Shown piece by piece: positions 9,801-24,800 of a stretch of DNA of 64,000 nt (position 1 is its first letter; every line of letters begins with the position of its first letter). Both the position numbers and the translations under genes were made by a program. The notes beneath the pieces are model-generated. The model did not search any database. It saw nothing but the letters and a program-made list of their open reading frames with translations, and was not told the DNA's origin. The DNA comes from Neelides folsomi (Eukaryota; Arthropoda; Collembola; Neelipleona; Neelidae): positions 365,802-429,801 of the forward strand of contig JAQGBZ010000021.1 in NCBI GenBank assembly GCA_034687125.1, in the 5' to 3' direction.

Positions 9801-12800
9801 TTTGAGTCAACAGGGGGATTTGTATTATCATAAGTGTGATTTATGGTTGGAGGGATTTGAGGAGATGGTGCGGTCCAAACACATGTTCTTCCATGTCCAT
9901 CACTCGATTAGTCTCGATGGCCCTCCATTACCTACTTTCACGTCATTGAGAACCTTTTGGCCACAAAGGAGAGGAAGCCCAAGGAAAGCTCACCTTCTTC
10001 CACCCGCACATTCAAGTGAGATGGATGAGCCTTCCCGATTCCCACCATCTTTCCCCCATTTGCGACGATTTATAAATGAATCCTTCCTTGAATTATGATC
10101 TCTCCCACAATCTTGGCCATTTTTGAATTCACCGCCGCCACTTGTGAAAACTGATTTCCTTTTCCTCCTCCACACACGAGGTTATGAGGAAGGGTTGAGG
10201 TAGAACGAGGAGGGAAACCCATTTGTTTCATCGGAGAATCCGCTCAATGAGAGACGCTTTCTTTTTACGACCCAACAATGTATATGCTTATTTATCATCC
10301 TTATCAATCTGGGAGAGGGGAATGGGCGAAGAGTCGTAAAAACCTCCGAGATTCTCGTCCAACTCCGTGCAATTTCCCCTTTTCCCCACTCGTTCAACTG
10401 CAAAGGATTCCTTCACATGACTTCCCTCGTTCCTCCTGTCTTTTTGCCCTATCTCTCGCCACCCATCTCTCCACCATATGATCCTCATCAACAACTTTCG
10501 CTACATTTCTTAATTCCTCCTTTAACTTATTCCTCGCTTCCTCCAAACTCAATTCATCACCGGTTGAGGACAAAGATTTTACTAATGGACCTCAGCTCAA
10601 TCTATTGGAAGTAACAGATGCCCGTTTCCTAAATTCCATTTGGCGTTATTTAGTAGCTCACTTTTGGTAGTATCATTATTTAGTAAATTGGACAAGTTTT
10701 TGATTTATTATTCATTTCACTGAATTTCATTGAATTTCATTTGTGTTAGAAATTAGATTTGATCGCGAAAAGGGTCATTTTAGTAATTAGTTGATTATTT
10801 GGTTAGGGAGTTGTTATCCAATTAATTGTTATCCAATTAGTAAGTTATTGATCCTTGTTAATTCATTAAAAAGTGAACAATGATTTGTGTGACTTGTTCA
10901 TCCGTTCTGTCAATTGGTTAATTTGAGGTTTGGGACAGGAGGGCAGAATTCCCTTACCACATCGATGATCTGCATGAGTGTGAGTCCGAAGGAGAGCTGA
11001 AGCGGCTCCGACTCATTGGCCACCGGACGCTCCAATGTATTGTAATTGTCGAGCAACTCCTTCAGCAGCTCTTTCTCACTTCTCCCTTGCAATGACCCTG
11101 GAAAATAGAAAAAGATTTGAATCAAATCCACAGACATAAAAATGTATTAACTTGGCGTTTACATAATAGATATTTATATTTAGAAGGAATTGGAAAAGCC
11201 CTTCGCTCCTTCTCAAAGAAATCATACACATATTTTCCATATGCACTTCTCTTTGTCCCAATAATTCCTCCCAAGTTTTTCCTTCCAGACCCCATTAACT
11301 TTAATTCAATCCCTGGGAAGCCATTAAAGAAAAGTTATATAAGGGAAAGTTATAATGGGCCTCTGAACCGTTTTCATCTCAGATTGAGAAATACATAATA
11401 TAAATGCTTATATGCTCTCATTTATACATAAATTCATATGAAATTTTAAACATACTAAGGAAGAAGAAAGAAACAATATGGGAGTATATGAAAACCCCAA
11501 GCCGTAATTTACCCAAATATTACACATGTAAGAATGGGGAGTGCTCATCGTAATGAATACTCGCAGAGAGACTTTTAATTTATTAAAACCGGAATGAAAT
11601 TAATTGCGAAGGAAAAGGGTATCCGAAGTGAATTGGAGATTCAGCCTTGGCGAGTTTTACAAAGGGAAAAAACACATTCCATTTCCATTCCAAGTTTTAA
11701 GAGATTCGATACACAGAGGATTGAATCTCAATTCCTCTAGGATTTCCTCACAAACTTTTATCTCCTCAATTCCTCCTAACTTTCCAACGCCCAGGTGAGA
11801 AATTCCTCTTCCCCCCAAATGCTCGTTTAACAAACTTCCAACTTCCACAAATTCCAGAATATATGCGAATCAAACTCGGAGAAGTTACATGGAATTTAAA
11901 TATTTGCATATTGTTCAATGAAATTTGAAGAAATAAAACCCTATTTCATCTTTGGTGGAATCAATGGAAAAAGAGTTAATCTCACGAAAGAGGTTTTGTT
12001 TAGAGAATAAAAGGAAGTGGAAGAATATATTTGGACAGGTGACGAGGAGGGAGATTTAAACCCTCCAACTTTCCACCAACGAACACGAACAGTTTTCCGG
12101 GGAAAGGTAGAGAAAAATATGAGTCCCTCGAGATAGAAAACAGACAATTAATTCACCACTTTCAATATTCAATTTATGGGAGGTAAATTAATTGGGAGTC
12201 ACTTAAAGTCTCTGGTTGCTCTGATATGTTTTTAGTTGTTTCAAGAGTTGTTTTTGCAAAAAGGTTTGCAAAAAGGTTTAGAAAACTGTTGAGTGGAGAG
12301 TTGAAAAATCCAGGTTGAGTTTTTTGGTTAAAGAATCGATCCAACCACGGTCCATTATCCTCAACGGCCTCAGAGAATGAAAAAAGAGAGACACGTGGAG
12401 TTTGGAATATGAAAACAAGGGACATGGTGGGTCGGAGAGGAATCCCAGGTCCAAAATCGAAAATTGGAATTCACTTCCCCTCCGTCCGGGACACCGACCC
12501 CGAAAGAAGGAATAAAATTCACTTACACCACAGAGAAACATCTTTTACCAAATACGCCCATATACCCGGTTTTGAATAAGAATCATTTTTATTCTAATGC
12601 ACTATATTTATATATACTCCCTCACAATAAATTCCGAGCTCGAAACATCATATTGTTCTGTATAAGGATTGTCCGGGGACCTTTTATGTTCGTATTTTCT
12701 TTAATGCAATGGTCCTACTGCGGATCTCAGCTATAATAAAAAAACACGCTTAACATTCCCTCCTGATTCATGTTCAAATATCGAGGGCTACCTTATATAA

Positions 12801-15800
12801 TGCATTTACATCTTGTATACTGTTCATAATAATATTATGTATTATGTGCGTATACGACACTATTACTTTAATACTAATTGTATGTACTTATTTACATTTA
12901 TATGTTATGTACACACTCCCAGTGTCAGCGAATTTCCTATGGAAAAGTTTGTCCGGTTTTCCGCATAAAGAGAATATGTCTTTAGAGAGAATATTGGACA
13001 GGGAGAATGAAATGTAAATATTTTATACTGAGACCGACCAGATTTATTGTATGGCCCAATACTCTTTTTTTATACACCCATAGATTGGAAGTACACATTG
13101 GAATTGTGGTGGGTTTGAGAGAGAAGTTCTTTTTAGAGTTTCCTTTCACCGAGTTCCAGGGTCGTAAATGGAGTTTGAGGGAAGATAAAAACGTCGTGGG
13201 TTGTTTTCGGTGTACCTTGGGCGGGAAAGTTGGAAGAACTCTTCTAATTAATATTTCCTCATTTCTCCTTCCGTGGACAAAGGAGAGTGATTGACACTCC
13301 AATTATTTTTAAGCTCTTAAGACCCTTTGTTCTCAATTCACATCTCGACGATCGCATCTCTTCTCTAAATGGTTTCAAAGTAACAAAGTTTGTCTCAAAT
13401 GTCCTTTTCATTCCGCTCACATAACCCTTCCTAATGATGAACATCATCAACACCGTAATTGAAAAGATAATATTGACCAACCCGTTTTCACATCGACCTT
13501 TCACTCTAAATATTCGTCTTTTTATCATTGGGGCACAGCGGGCGAATGGGGAATTAATTCATCCATCATCGACTATTCGACTCGAATAAAACCAGCCCAA
13601 ATATTGGATGGCTTATAAATTAAATTCCGTTCATCGTTTTAAACCCTCAAATTGTTCTCGATCGAGATTAAAAACGGGATCGATGGTTCATTTATCAATC
13701 TTCCAACAAACCCAAATTTTCCAACAACATGTAATTAATATTCATTCCACTCTGCGACCATTTCATAATTAATGAAATAATGAAAATTGTCCTCATAATG
13801 TTTCATCAACTTAATATTTTATTTTCAAAGTTTGGGATGATTTTGTAAAATTAAATTTTTCAAAGCTTGAGGGCAATTTCTGAACAAGTTCCAAAAACTC
13901 GGTCCAAAAAATAATTTGTTGATGGGATGAATTTTTGGCAAGGATGATGGGTGTGGAATAACTGGTGACTTTCTCTTTATCGACTTGATTCCCGTTTTTA
14001 ATCTCCATAATTATCCGGGCAGACCCATTGAGGGAATTGGACATTAGAGAGAGTGAATGGGAATTGGAAGGAGGGATGTTCAATATTTAAATGGGCAGCA
14101 TGGTGGTAATGGTAGGAACATACGAGGGATTTTCTCTTCTCCATCGCCCCGAAATGTTAATTCGTTGCGGCGGGGAGGTTTAAAGGGCCCTTTAAATGCA
14201 TTCCTTCCACTGCTCCTCCCGCACTGAACGTTTCTCTCCACTGGACATTATTGTAATCCAAAACTCCCCATTCCCACGTCCCTTCACTTCATTAGTTATA
14301 GATGGAGGAATCGGGGCAAATCCGGCACCACGCCCGAGCCCGCCTCTTATTAACAGGTACTGGGGCCGAGACGCCTCGTTGGAAACAATTGAACCTCAAA
14401 TGGGCTGCTTGGGAGTCCTTGTAGCTTTTACCCTCCTTAACTGCGTATTCATTTCCCTCCCTCCCAGAGGGATACTTATTGCCCCTTCCAATTGGAACAA
14501 TGGAGGAACGTGGACACTTTCCAAGAAATGCCAGGTAATGCCACGTAATAACAAAGAAAAAAACCCAATTCCTCCTCGCTATACAACTACCGACTTGGTA
14601 TAGACAGATAGATTCCATTTACAATGCATTAAAAGCCCCATTTATCTTGCTCATTTCCCATGTACTTACTATTAGTATTAGCATTACTCCTTCCCATCAA
14701 CATGAAGGGAATTAATTTTTTGTCAACTATTCATTTGCTTCCTTTCACCAAAGAGGAAGAGATAAAACTTGACTTATATATTCCCTTTGTCGGCCCCAAA
14801 TCCGTCTCGAATTTATTATGAGAGATGTGTAAGTACAGGATTCTACTCAATTCGCCTCAATCAGAGAGAGCCTCGAAATAAAATATTTGGGTTTCCCCAG
14901 TAAATCAAATAAAAATCTCGGCTCGTTAACTGGAGAAGGAATTGGGGGGAGATAAAAGAAAGAAAACTTTAGATTTATTCCGCTCTATCTCCCCCAACCA
15001 TCTACATTTTATTACCTAAAAATTCTCCTTGACCTCTCCTTCTCCATTGATTTATATCTCTTCCACTACAATTCTCCCTATTACAAACCTTCATTCGAAA
15101 TCCATTGGATGGAAAACGATAGCCTCAGACACATCCCCAGCTCAGCGGGTTCTATACATGTGAAACATGGAGGGATGTGTTTGTGTGGAGGGCTCAAAGC
15201 GGAGAGCTCGTAAGTTAAAATGGCAGCCAGAATTCTTCCTTCTTCCTTTGACTCAAATAATTAAAAGTGCACAAAGGAGATTACAAGTGTTTAAGAAGGA
15301 CGAGTAATTTAATCCCTTAGATTCTCATTAACGAGAGGATTTGCAATTAATTCGTTTGAAGTGTAAATGGAAGTTTGTAAAAAAGCGGATTAGATCTTGG
15401 GAGTTCACCATAGAGCAGGGATACATAACCATCATGTATCTTGTATGGAGAGACATGGTGAGGGAAAGTGAGAGTTGTTGGTCCGTAAATTCATATCCAA
15501 ACACGGTGGATTTTAACCAACTTGAGGGGCTCATGAATAATCGACCCTTCTTGGAATGTATTTCTTGGGGAAGCGTAAAGGATACTCTTTGACCTCCCTC
15601 TCTCCTCCCGAGACTCTTACAAGTAAATAATGGGGAACCTTCGTCTGGACTCTCAAGCCCACAATGGTCGTCCTCCCGTGTTCGCAACAGAAACCCCCAA
15701 ATTCCCTCCTTCCAATTTATGTCGTTTCGGGAAGAGGAATGGCCTTTGTAGGACCAACCCGCACACACACATCCACACACTCTCCTTCTCTCTTCGGTGT

Positions 15801-18800
15801 AATGGGGAAAAGTTGGAAGACGATGAATTCCCTTTTGGGGACGGAGGAAAAAGGAAGGAAGCTCAGGGACGAGTTTAAAATTTAAATAACTCTTTCGATC
15901 TCTTTGGAGCAAGAGCAGACTCCATTACGAAACTACCTCATTTCCTACACTCACTTCCTCTTTCATTTATTTAATGAAAAATTATTAAATTTTTCCCTCC
16001 ATACCAGGAATGTAATGTAATAGGTCAAAAATTAATGTTCCGAATCTGGAATTATTGTGCAAGGATTCCAGCGGCCCAAATATGCCTGCAAGGATTCCTC
16101 CAATAATGAAATTACAATTTTGTGCTTCCAACGAGTAAAATATTTGGTCGTAATAATTGAAGCGGCTGGGAAGCCAATCGGAGGAATGATGGGAAAAATT
16201 GATAGGAAGATAAAGTTGGAAAATGGGAAAAAGTAAATAAACATAAAGTTGGGAGTTTAAATGTGGTCGTTGGGATGGCCATTATTTTGATGTAGTCAGA
16301 TGGAAATAATGATTGAGGGGAGTAAATTGGATTAGAGTTGAGATTAAAGTGGCTCCTACTCTTGTGAAACTTGGAATGAATGATCGCGAATTTGAGGGAA
16401 TATTTCTCGTCCCAACCTCTTCGCAATTACAATTGGGGAAAGTGTCTTTGGAAAGTTTGAGAACTTGAGTTTCCTTTCTCAAGCCGCGGCGTTTGATCCC
16501 TTCTGGAAAGAAGTTCTCTAAACTTGTAGCTTTTTATATTTCATGAGGAAGAAGTTTCTCGGGCCGAGTGGAGACATTTTCAAAAAACAAGATTTTGAGA
16601 GGGATTAATTCAACTATGAGACCCGATTCCCCATGTGTTCCTATTCAACGACTGTCGAATTACTCGTGATTGATCACCAGAAGGACTTTTGAATATTTTA
16701 TACACACTTACCCTCTCCACTTTGCATATACTTTGCATATAACTACATTCCTTCTATGACCTCCCACGCAGAAGTCCATATTTTAATGTTCGGGATTAGA
16801 GCGGGGAATCCGCGGAAATCTCTTAGTAATTCAAGATGGCAGTAGAGAGAACAAGCCAGCAATAACAATGAGAGAGACCCGGGTGACAATCAATTGTAAA
16901 ACGGGTGAGAAATTGATTTTCTTTCTCCTCCTATCACATTACTCAATCATGTGAACCTCTTTTTTACCATTTCCCTGTCCCAAAAAATGTATCAATGTAA
17001 GTGAAGGCTCAAGAACAACTTGTTTGGCTTCAATGTTCAATGGTAAAAAGTCGTTTTAGAGCATTCGATAGAAAAAGTCATTTAATATAGAGCTTTTTCC
17101 ACGTATCCAGCCTTCCAATGGAGAAAAAATATTTGTAACAATTTAGGCTTTCTTCCTTGATCAAATTAAACTTTCATTGATCGAATTATTATAAGTTAAA
17201 TATTAAATGTCAATCTCTCGACTTTTCACTTTCCATTCTCCATTTATCTCCTTTGGAAATATCAAGTGTCAAAGTTTCATTTTCCTCACGATTAAAATCC
17301 CATTGATAGACGGAAGATTTGCTAATCGCATCTTCCTCCGCACAATGTAAATGTCAAGAGTCAAAAATGTTCTGAAAAAGTGAAGAGGGTTCCTATGGCC
17401 GGTGAGTGGATTGAAGGAGGATATTGGGAAGGATGATTGATAGAGTGCGAGGGGAGTGATTAGGGCGGTTCTTGTCGAGCGAAGGTGAGCGGAGGCGGAG
17501 ATTCCCTGACACTCACATTGAGAGCATTCAATCCAGTTTAATTAATCAGGAAGGAAGATTCGGTTTCAAAGAGACGCGAAGCAGATGGGGAGATTATGTT
17601 CGAGCAAGCGACCGAAACACGACACGGAATCAACTCAATCACTCTTCAACTTCATTTAACTCTTAATATACCTGTTTTACGCATCCATCACTTCCAGATC
17701 AATCCATTATTAGGACCCATGTTCATTAAAAATGAATTGAACCTCAATTAGAAGGCGATCAAATTGAACAGCAATTTCAGATACCAAATGGAACAAAAGC
17801 TATAGCTAAAGAGTAAAAACAACTCCGGAAGGAGAAATTGCTCCATAAATATCATAAATTAGAGTTATGAGATTAACATGAAGCTCATAAGGAGTTTTAT
17901 TTATATTACAAGATTCAAGTTATTTGTGTAAGTGGTAAATGAGGGATGTGTTGAATGGATGTTTTTATACATATAACTACTCATAGTGGATACTTATAAG
18001 ATTCGTGATTAGAATTAATATTATGTAGAGAAGTATGTAATATATTAAGTATACCTTAAGGATATCAGTATGTTTGAATGTAATATATTAGAATGTATGT
18101 AATATGATATGTAGATAGTTATAAAAGGGTTTGCTAAATATGATGGCGTCCCTGAGCCGGTTCCTTTTGGAGAAATGAACAGAATTTTCTCCATATCTCT
18201 CGAGTTTGGAATTATTGGCTCGGGTTTTTGGTCCTCGTCCCCAATTTGTCATCCGCATTGTTCCACTTAGGGAAATGGATGTGGGATCCATTGGAGCTCA
18301 TTAGGGTCCCCCGCCCTCGAAAACCCTCGAAACTTCTTCATTAAACTCGGAGCTAGTTGCCTTCAAACGGGTCATTTATATTCGCCTCTCCTCCTTTCAA
18401 AATCATATCTCTAAGGACAGACTCCCGCTCATTTTCAGCCTCAATTTATTCCTCAAATAATGCTCATTTTCGATTCCTTCTCTGCACACTCCTCGGGTGG
18501 GTCTTGAGAGGCCCAATAGGGAAACTTCGTACTTAATTGATACATCTTTCCACGATCTGGGGAGGGAGCCAGTTTAATTCAATTAGACCTTCTTGAAATA
18601 TACATTCGTCTTCACTCCCAGTCCTCCGGCCGACTAATTTATTAATCCATATTTTCATAATAGATATCGGTCGAAGGCGTTTAGTCCAAGGGAGAAAAAC
18701 TATCCCCCGATCCCAAAGACGGGAAATATTATAAATTGGGATATAATGAGTTTAATGAGATCGGAAAGGATAATGAAATTCAATATTCATGGAGCCGGTG

Positions 18801-21800
18801 AATGGGCGTTTGGATCATAATGGCTTTTGTATTGGCGAAGATCGTTTTAATCATCTCAGCTCCTCCTTGTAGATTATCGAGCTCTTCCGGGCTTCTTGGG
18901 ATGCGAAGCGGAAGGACGAGTGATGATGAGACGAGCCACTCTCCTTAAGTAGCTCATCTACGCTCCTCCGCACATTTCCGACAACTTCCCTCCACCAAAT
19001 CATCGACAATTGATAAAAAATATGTTCCTTTCTTTCCCCTACACAATCATCATTCATTCCCAATGCGGGGATCGTTTTTTAAATGGGCTTTTTTGATAAA
19101 TGCGAAATGAATTTCCCCTTAATCGATTGGGAAGATTTTTATTTTATAATTTGGAAAGTTTTGAGAGAAAAATGATTGGATTTCTGGTTCAATTAAAGCT
19201 CTTTGGAGTTTAAAACTGTTTGAAAAGAGACAATAACATAATAAGATAATAATAACGATAATGAAAAAGTTAGTTCATTTAATACACTTTTCAACTTTCC
19301 GCCATTTATTTACTTAAAGGATGAATCTGGAAGATAAGGAACCTCCCAACGTGGAGATTGGCGGAAGACCCAAGATTTAATTTCGAGATAGCCAATTCCA
19401 CACTATTGGACGGAAATGGACATTGAAGAATAATGAAATTTTTTATCTTTTAAATTTAAATCTCTTTTGTGAATCTAAATGAGATTTCTCAAGTTTGAAA
19501 AACTCGGTTTCCAGACATTGCGACGCTTAACGAGTTGCCCAATTATGTATGCAAGTGTTTTGGGGCATGGAATAGGTTGATCTGCTCACTGCGGATGTTT
19601 TCTCCTCCATGTATACACATGTATCAGAATGTATGTTGGACTATTGTGAACGGAGAATGGGATGTGATTGATGGGGGGATTGGATTGAACACCTGCGGGT
19701 GAATATCCCCAGAGGGTTTGCAAAACATCCTCCGCATCTTCCTCATTTCCCCTCATCCATTCCTGAAAATTTCATTTCCCGCGGTGGGCCCTCCGCCCCT
19801 TCCAATAAGGTGGGCCAGTAAAATAATTTTCAATGTCTCTTCATAAAACTTTATGAAAACTCCGCCTTTCTCTCTCTCGTCGAATTTGGGCAATGGGCCA
19901 ATGCACCCCCGTCGTCCTCCCCCTTCCTCCTACTTACATTTCTTAATTTGATCTAAGCAATCGAACCCTTCTGCCCGCTCCAATTTATTCAAACCTTAGA
20001 CCCGCACAACAATAATACTAATGCAGGCGAGGTGCATGAATAAAATGTTTTCAAAGCACGTTCATTTCATAATACTCCATATTACATTCATTATCACTAC
20101 ATTTGCTTAATTATTTTATACAAAAAATTAATATTATGGACCAATTTTAAGACTCAAACCTGAGAAGCTGAAAATACATTTTCTGTGAAAATAAGAATAC
20201 TAAGTATGTAAACAATGTAAGAATATACCGCAATATTTATCCAAAAAAGACATGTCTTTAAAAGTGAGTTTCCCACAATTTTGAGATTAAATCGTAAAAG
20301 ATGAATATGGGATTCCCTCAGGTAAAAGGAGTTTTATTGGAGCGTCAAGTCGGATTTCCTCTGTGTCACCTCCCATGTCTTGAGTGAATGGAGGGGGAAA
20401 TCTATTCAATTGTGTCCAATTGTTCTCAACTTCTCTTCCGCACTGCACACGAGTCCTCACAACTCCCCATTCCTCATCCCTCTCAATAATGAAGGGATCC
20501 CTTTGAGAATAATAGCCCACTCTTAACCCGGAACCAATCTTTTCATCTCCAGGAGAGAAAAGCGTTAAAAGTGAATGAGACACTCCCAGACGGTCTTTTT
20601 GAATCATCTTATTGACTTCTTTCCCAATGTACCTGCCAAATATGGTCCTTGTTCGACTCCCATATTCTTAATGCTCCTTATAAATCTATAAGGCCCCATA
20701 TAAGAACTTTCTCCTCGTAATTTTTCGCACTGGTGAATGGGGTTTAAATCTGGCCATCCTTTTTTATAGGTCTATATTCCCCAGAATGCATAATAATGTG
20801 ATTGTGAGGGTCGCCCGAATTCCCACCCACGACGGCCCTCCCAGAACAAAATTGAGTCAATCCGGAACTGAAAAGAAACGAAGGATGACAAACGCCTTTC
20901 CAAACAATTCCGCAAATTGGGCAATCAATAGTGTACGTCCTCCCTTTTAACTCTTCCCCTTTGGGCTGTATGTGTAGGGCCTATGAAGTCACGGTGGTAT
21001 GTGAGGTGACGTTCCTTGGAAAATTAAAAAGATAAAAAAACGGCTGGTTATGATGAGGAGCGGAGAAATTGGGGAAAGTTTTTGAGCGTGAAGTTCCCTG
21101 CGGGGCGGTGTGTAATCAATAGAATCCTCTTAGCGGCTCCTCGGTGCTTCTCCATAAATTAAAAAATGTGTATTTATCTTTGATCTCCTGATATTATCTG
21201 AGTTAGTTAGCGTAATAATTACTTTGAGAGGACGTAAGCCGGAGTAATGGAGTCAAAGAAATCTTTTGAGGGTCTCAACCTGCGGAAGGATAAAAGGGTC
21301 GAGTTTTAATGGGCAAAGTTGGGCGTCGAAATCTCTCCCGTGTTCATATTATGATATGGTTTTCGAGGCTGTTCATTCTTCTTAATTCTCCTTATTCCGC
21401 CGCCCGTTCCCCATATTTGTAATGAATGGCGAAGTGCTTCCGCGCCGAGGAAGTCGACATAAGGATCCACAATACAGCCATAGGAGTTGAGAGCCTATAT
21501 GCGGGAGAACATCTCCCGGCCCGTCCTACGCAGAGAAATCGATCCGCCGACTTCCACACCCCGCCAAACTCAACAATCCTCTCCTAATTCCTCCCTACAC
21601 ACTCACCCGGTTCCACACGGGGATTCCCGTTTTATTTATTCTGCCCTCGGAACTTCCCCCAATCTCCCGCGAGTCCAAAGATCCAAAAAATGACTTTTCA
21701 CGCTCTTCGGCCCCTTAATTTTAATGGGAAGGAGAAATATAAATTATTGGGCGGAATTCTGAAATTTCGGACTGGGGGAAAGAGCGTTAAAAAATTAAAG

Positions 21801-24800
21801 ATAAACTTTGAATAAAAGTTTGAGAGATGTGTTGAAGGGACTGGGAGAAATGTATATACGGGATGAAAAAAATGAGGCGAGATAGACGCTGGGTGTTAAA
21901 TAATGGACCATGGGGCCTGTGGATAACTCGAGAGTTAGCGGGAGAGATTTCGGAAGTGGGAATTGGGAACTCCCTTCGCATTCTCAATCTCTCCAACTTT
22001 CCTACGCCCTGACTTTGTCAGGAGAGTGTGGAAGTTATGGAAATGAGCCGCCGCCGACGTCGAGAATCCGAATGAGCCAAAAACTTAGCCCAATGGATCC
22101 AATTCTCCTTTACCCCTAATTACTCAACCCACCATTACATCCATCTACTACATACGCAACATCAATAATCAATTTGAGTCCACAAGTTCTCCAATTCCTA
22201 TCAACTCCTTTCTCCCGTTTCTCCAAACGGGGAGATAAAAAAGAAAGAGAAAAGGGTCTCACAACTTAGGCAATCAGACACAAATAAATGTCCCAACCTG
22301 TATCAATACATGTGGGAGTTTAATTGGGCTGACTCCATTTCTCAATGTGTTTATGTGCATTGTGTATAATGTATTTGTCGGGAGTCAATCCGCTTACAAC
22401 TCCTAATCCCAATTTCTAAGGGATTTTAGCTATTGAGCCATCGCAAAATGAGTAGAAGAGAAAAAATGATGGGGGAAATGGGTAGATGAGAACTTGAATG
22501 CCTAATCTCATTTCCCCACTGTTGACTCAACCAGCCTCGCACCAATCAATTCATCTTTCCTGAAACTCATATCTGGCTTAATCTACGGAGACAACGGTGA
22601 AAGTCGAGCCGCCTTATAAGAACCCCACGTCCTGGATAAGAGGGCCAATGTTGGGTGAATGTAAAAGATAGGATGTGTCGATAAATAAGAACTTATATAA
22701 ACATAATGGCAATTCCTCTGGCCTCTGTTGGGATATATGGCCCTAGTGATTGAGCATAGCCGGGAGTGAAGTCATGTTGAGGTTATAAAGAATTGTGAAT
22801 TCGCTTAATCTACTTAATCTCTTCCTAACTTTCAATTTCTCCTTCAACACTCCACAATTTCCTTCCTTCCTCTCCACCTTTCAACATGAGTAGTTCCTTT
22901 CGTCAGCGACTTAAAAGGTCACGCAGAGGGAACTCTTTAACGCCCTTGCGTGTCTCTAATGGTCAAATGAAATTCCAAGCTTAATCTCTTCATTTGAATC
23001 AATCTCTTCCTTCATCACGGCCCTCGTAAACTAACTATAACTACATATTTAGTTATAAATATACGGAAATGCTCAACACATGTCAAATGATAAACCTGCC
23101 ATGTTAAACATTTTTATCAAGTTATACGTCTAACCGAGTTAAAGAATCGCGCCTTTGAAGATAAAGAAAATTTCAGGATTTATCTCTTAAACTATTTCAG
23201 TTTATATCAATTTATTATTAAATTTAATTAATTAATTTCCTTTAAATAAAATCGTGGAATCTGGTTAATAATATTGTAACTAATTTTAATAATATAAAAA
23301 GAAAAAGAAATTTCAAATGGTGAGAATTTTTTGGTTTAAGAGTCTTAGGAGTTTGTTGGTAAATGTTTATGAAATGTTTATGTTGTGAGTTGTTGTAGTT
23401 GAGGTGTGTCGGCAGGTGTTTTCCTCTCTGTGTCTCCCCATGGGGCTTCGTGTGCGGTCAGAGATTGATTAGGAAGAAGCAGAGACATTAGGAGTTTCTC
23501 CTTTCCACATGTGGACTTCTCTGCTCCTGTCCCCATCGATTTTCTCGAGTGGTCGATAGGAACGGCTTCCCTGCTCCCTCAATCCACTACTACCCTAATG
23601 AGAAACTCTTCCGAGTGATACATGCATTCTCGAGGTCTCACTCTCCCAGACGGTCGTCTGCATAATAAACACGCTACTTTAAATAATAATATTTAAATAC
23701 CCTCATTTACTTATTATTTAATCCCATCAAAGCCCTCCCCTTCCACCCATTTATCCACAATTACAATTTAAAGATGAACAAGGCAATTTGGCAAGGACGG
23801 CCTTCAAGATCATTGTTGACAATATAAAGCAATTAAATGGAGCGAGTGGGCGTGGAGGAAAGACATCATAATGAGAAGGAATAAATTGGTCCGATTCATT
23901 TCCCAACAAGATGTCGACATAAGACGAGGGATTCCGAAAGGAAACCGCACCAGGCTCAATCCCACGCTTATCCCATTATTCAGATTTCGCATGGGGACGA
24001 AGATCATCGAGAGGGGGATTGGGGAAATTGGGATTGTCGGCTCGTTCAAAACCCTTGTGACCTTACAAGGGCTTGGAGAGTAATTATTACCGATTCGGGT
24101 GTAACTACCTTTAATGGCTATACATCCACTAATGATATGAATTGGGCCAAAAGCCGCAGAGTGAAAGGACCAACCTCCGCATGAGAAAACCCCAACTGAC
24201 TCTTCCAACTAAATTAACTCATTTGCTCCTCTTCATATTGGTATTTAATGAAGGAAAGTTCAAATCCCGTTTTATGAGCTCCAAATCCTCCAATCCCCAC
24301 ACTTGGGAATCTTTTAGGGAAAAGAAACGGGTTTACATCATAATAGCCCCACCAATGGGTAGCAGAATCCCATGATGGGAAATTCAATTGGGGAAGATGA
24401 TACATGGGAATTTTTCTAATCCGTCCCATATTGGGAATCAATAATAGGGTTGGAATTTTTAACAGAGAGGTTCTCCGGTCCGTGAAAACTGTTTGAAGAG
24501 CCATGAAACAAAGCAGAGGGCGGAAGTATGATTGATGGGGCAAGGAGAGAGATGAAACGGAAGTGAAAAATGGAGTTGTCACGAAAGAGAAAACTGTTTC
24601 GAGCCGAGAATGTAATCTCATGGCGGGTTTCCATTCCGCTCAATCTACATATGTATATGGTGGGAGTTGGAATATTCTCCCACCCAACCAACCTGTTTCT
24701 TCCGCCCGTATCAATCATTCCAGGTAGGGAGATTAATCCCACTCGCCCTTTCCCTTAATAATCCCCAACACTCCCATCCCTCATCCTACTTACCATTTAA

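Noticed and set aside
15328-15912. 194-codon open frame, minus strand, in intron 1
   Set aside because: The plus strand is also open in two frames here, the translation has no domain, and composition matches surrounding intron.
21400-21500. Minus-strand frame reading [12 protein letters not shown], resembling loop C of exon 8 ([12 protein letters not shown])
   Set aside because: The vicinal cysteines are missing, the translation after it does not resemble TM1, a stop lies just before it, and it sits 18 kb upstream of the exon 8 cluster. Chance similarity is more likely than a third exon 8 copy.
23890-23950. Minus-strand SYVDILLG, again like the PYVDI part of exon 8
   Set aside because: Only four or five residues match; no loop C, TM1 or splice sites follow.
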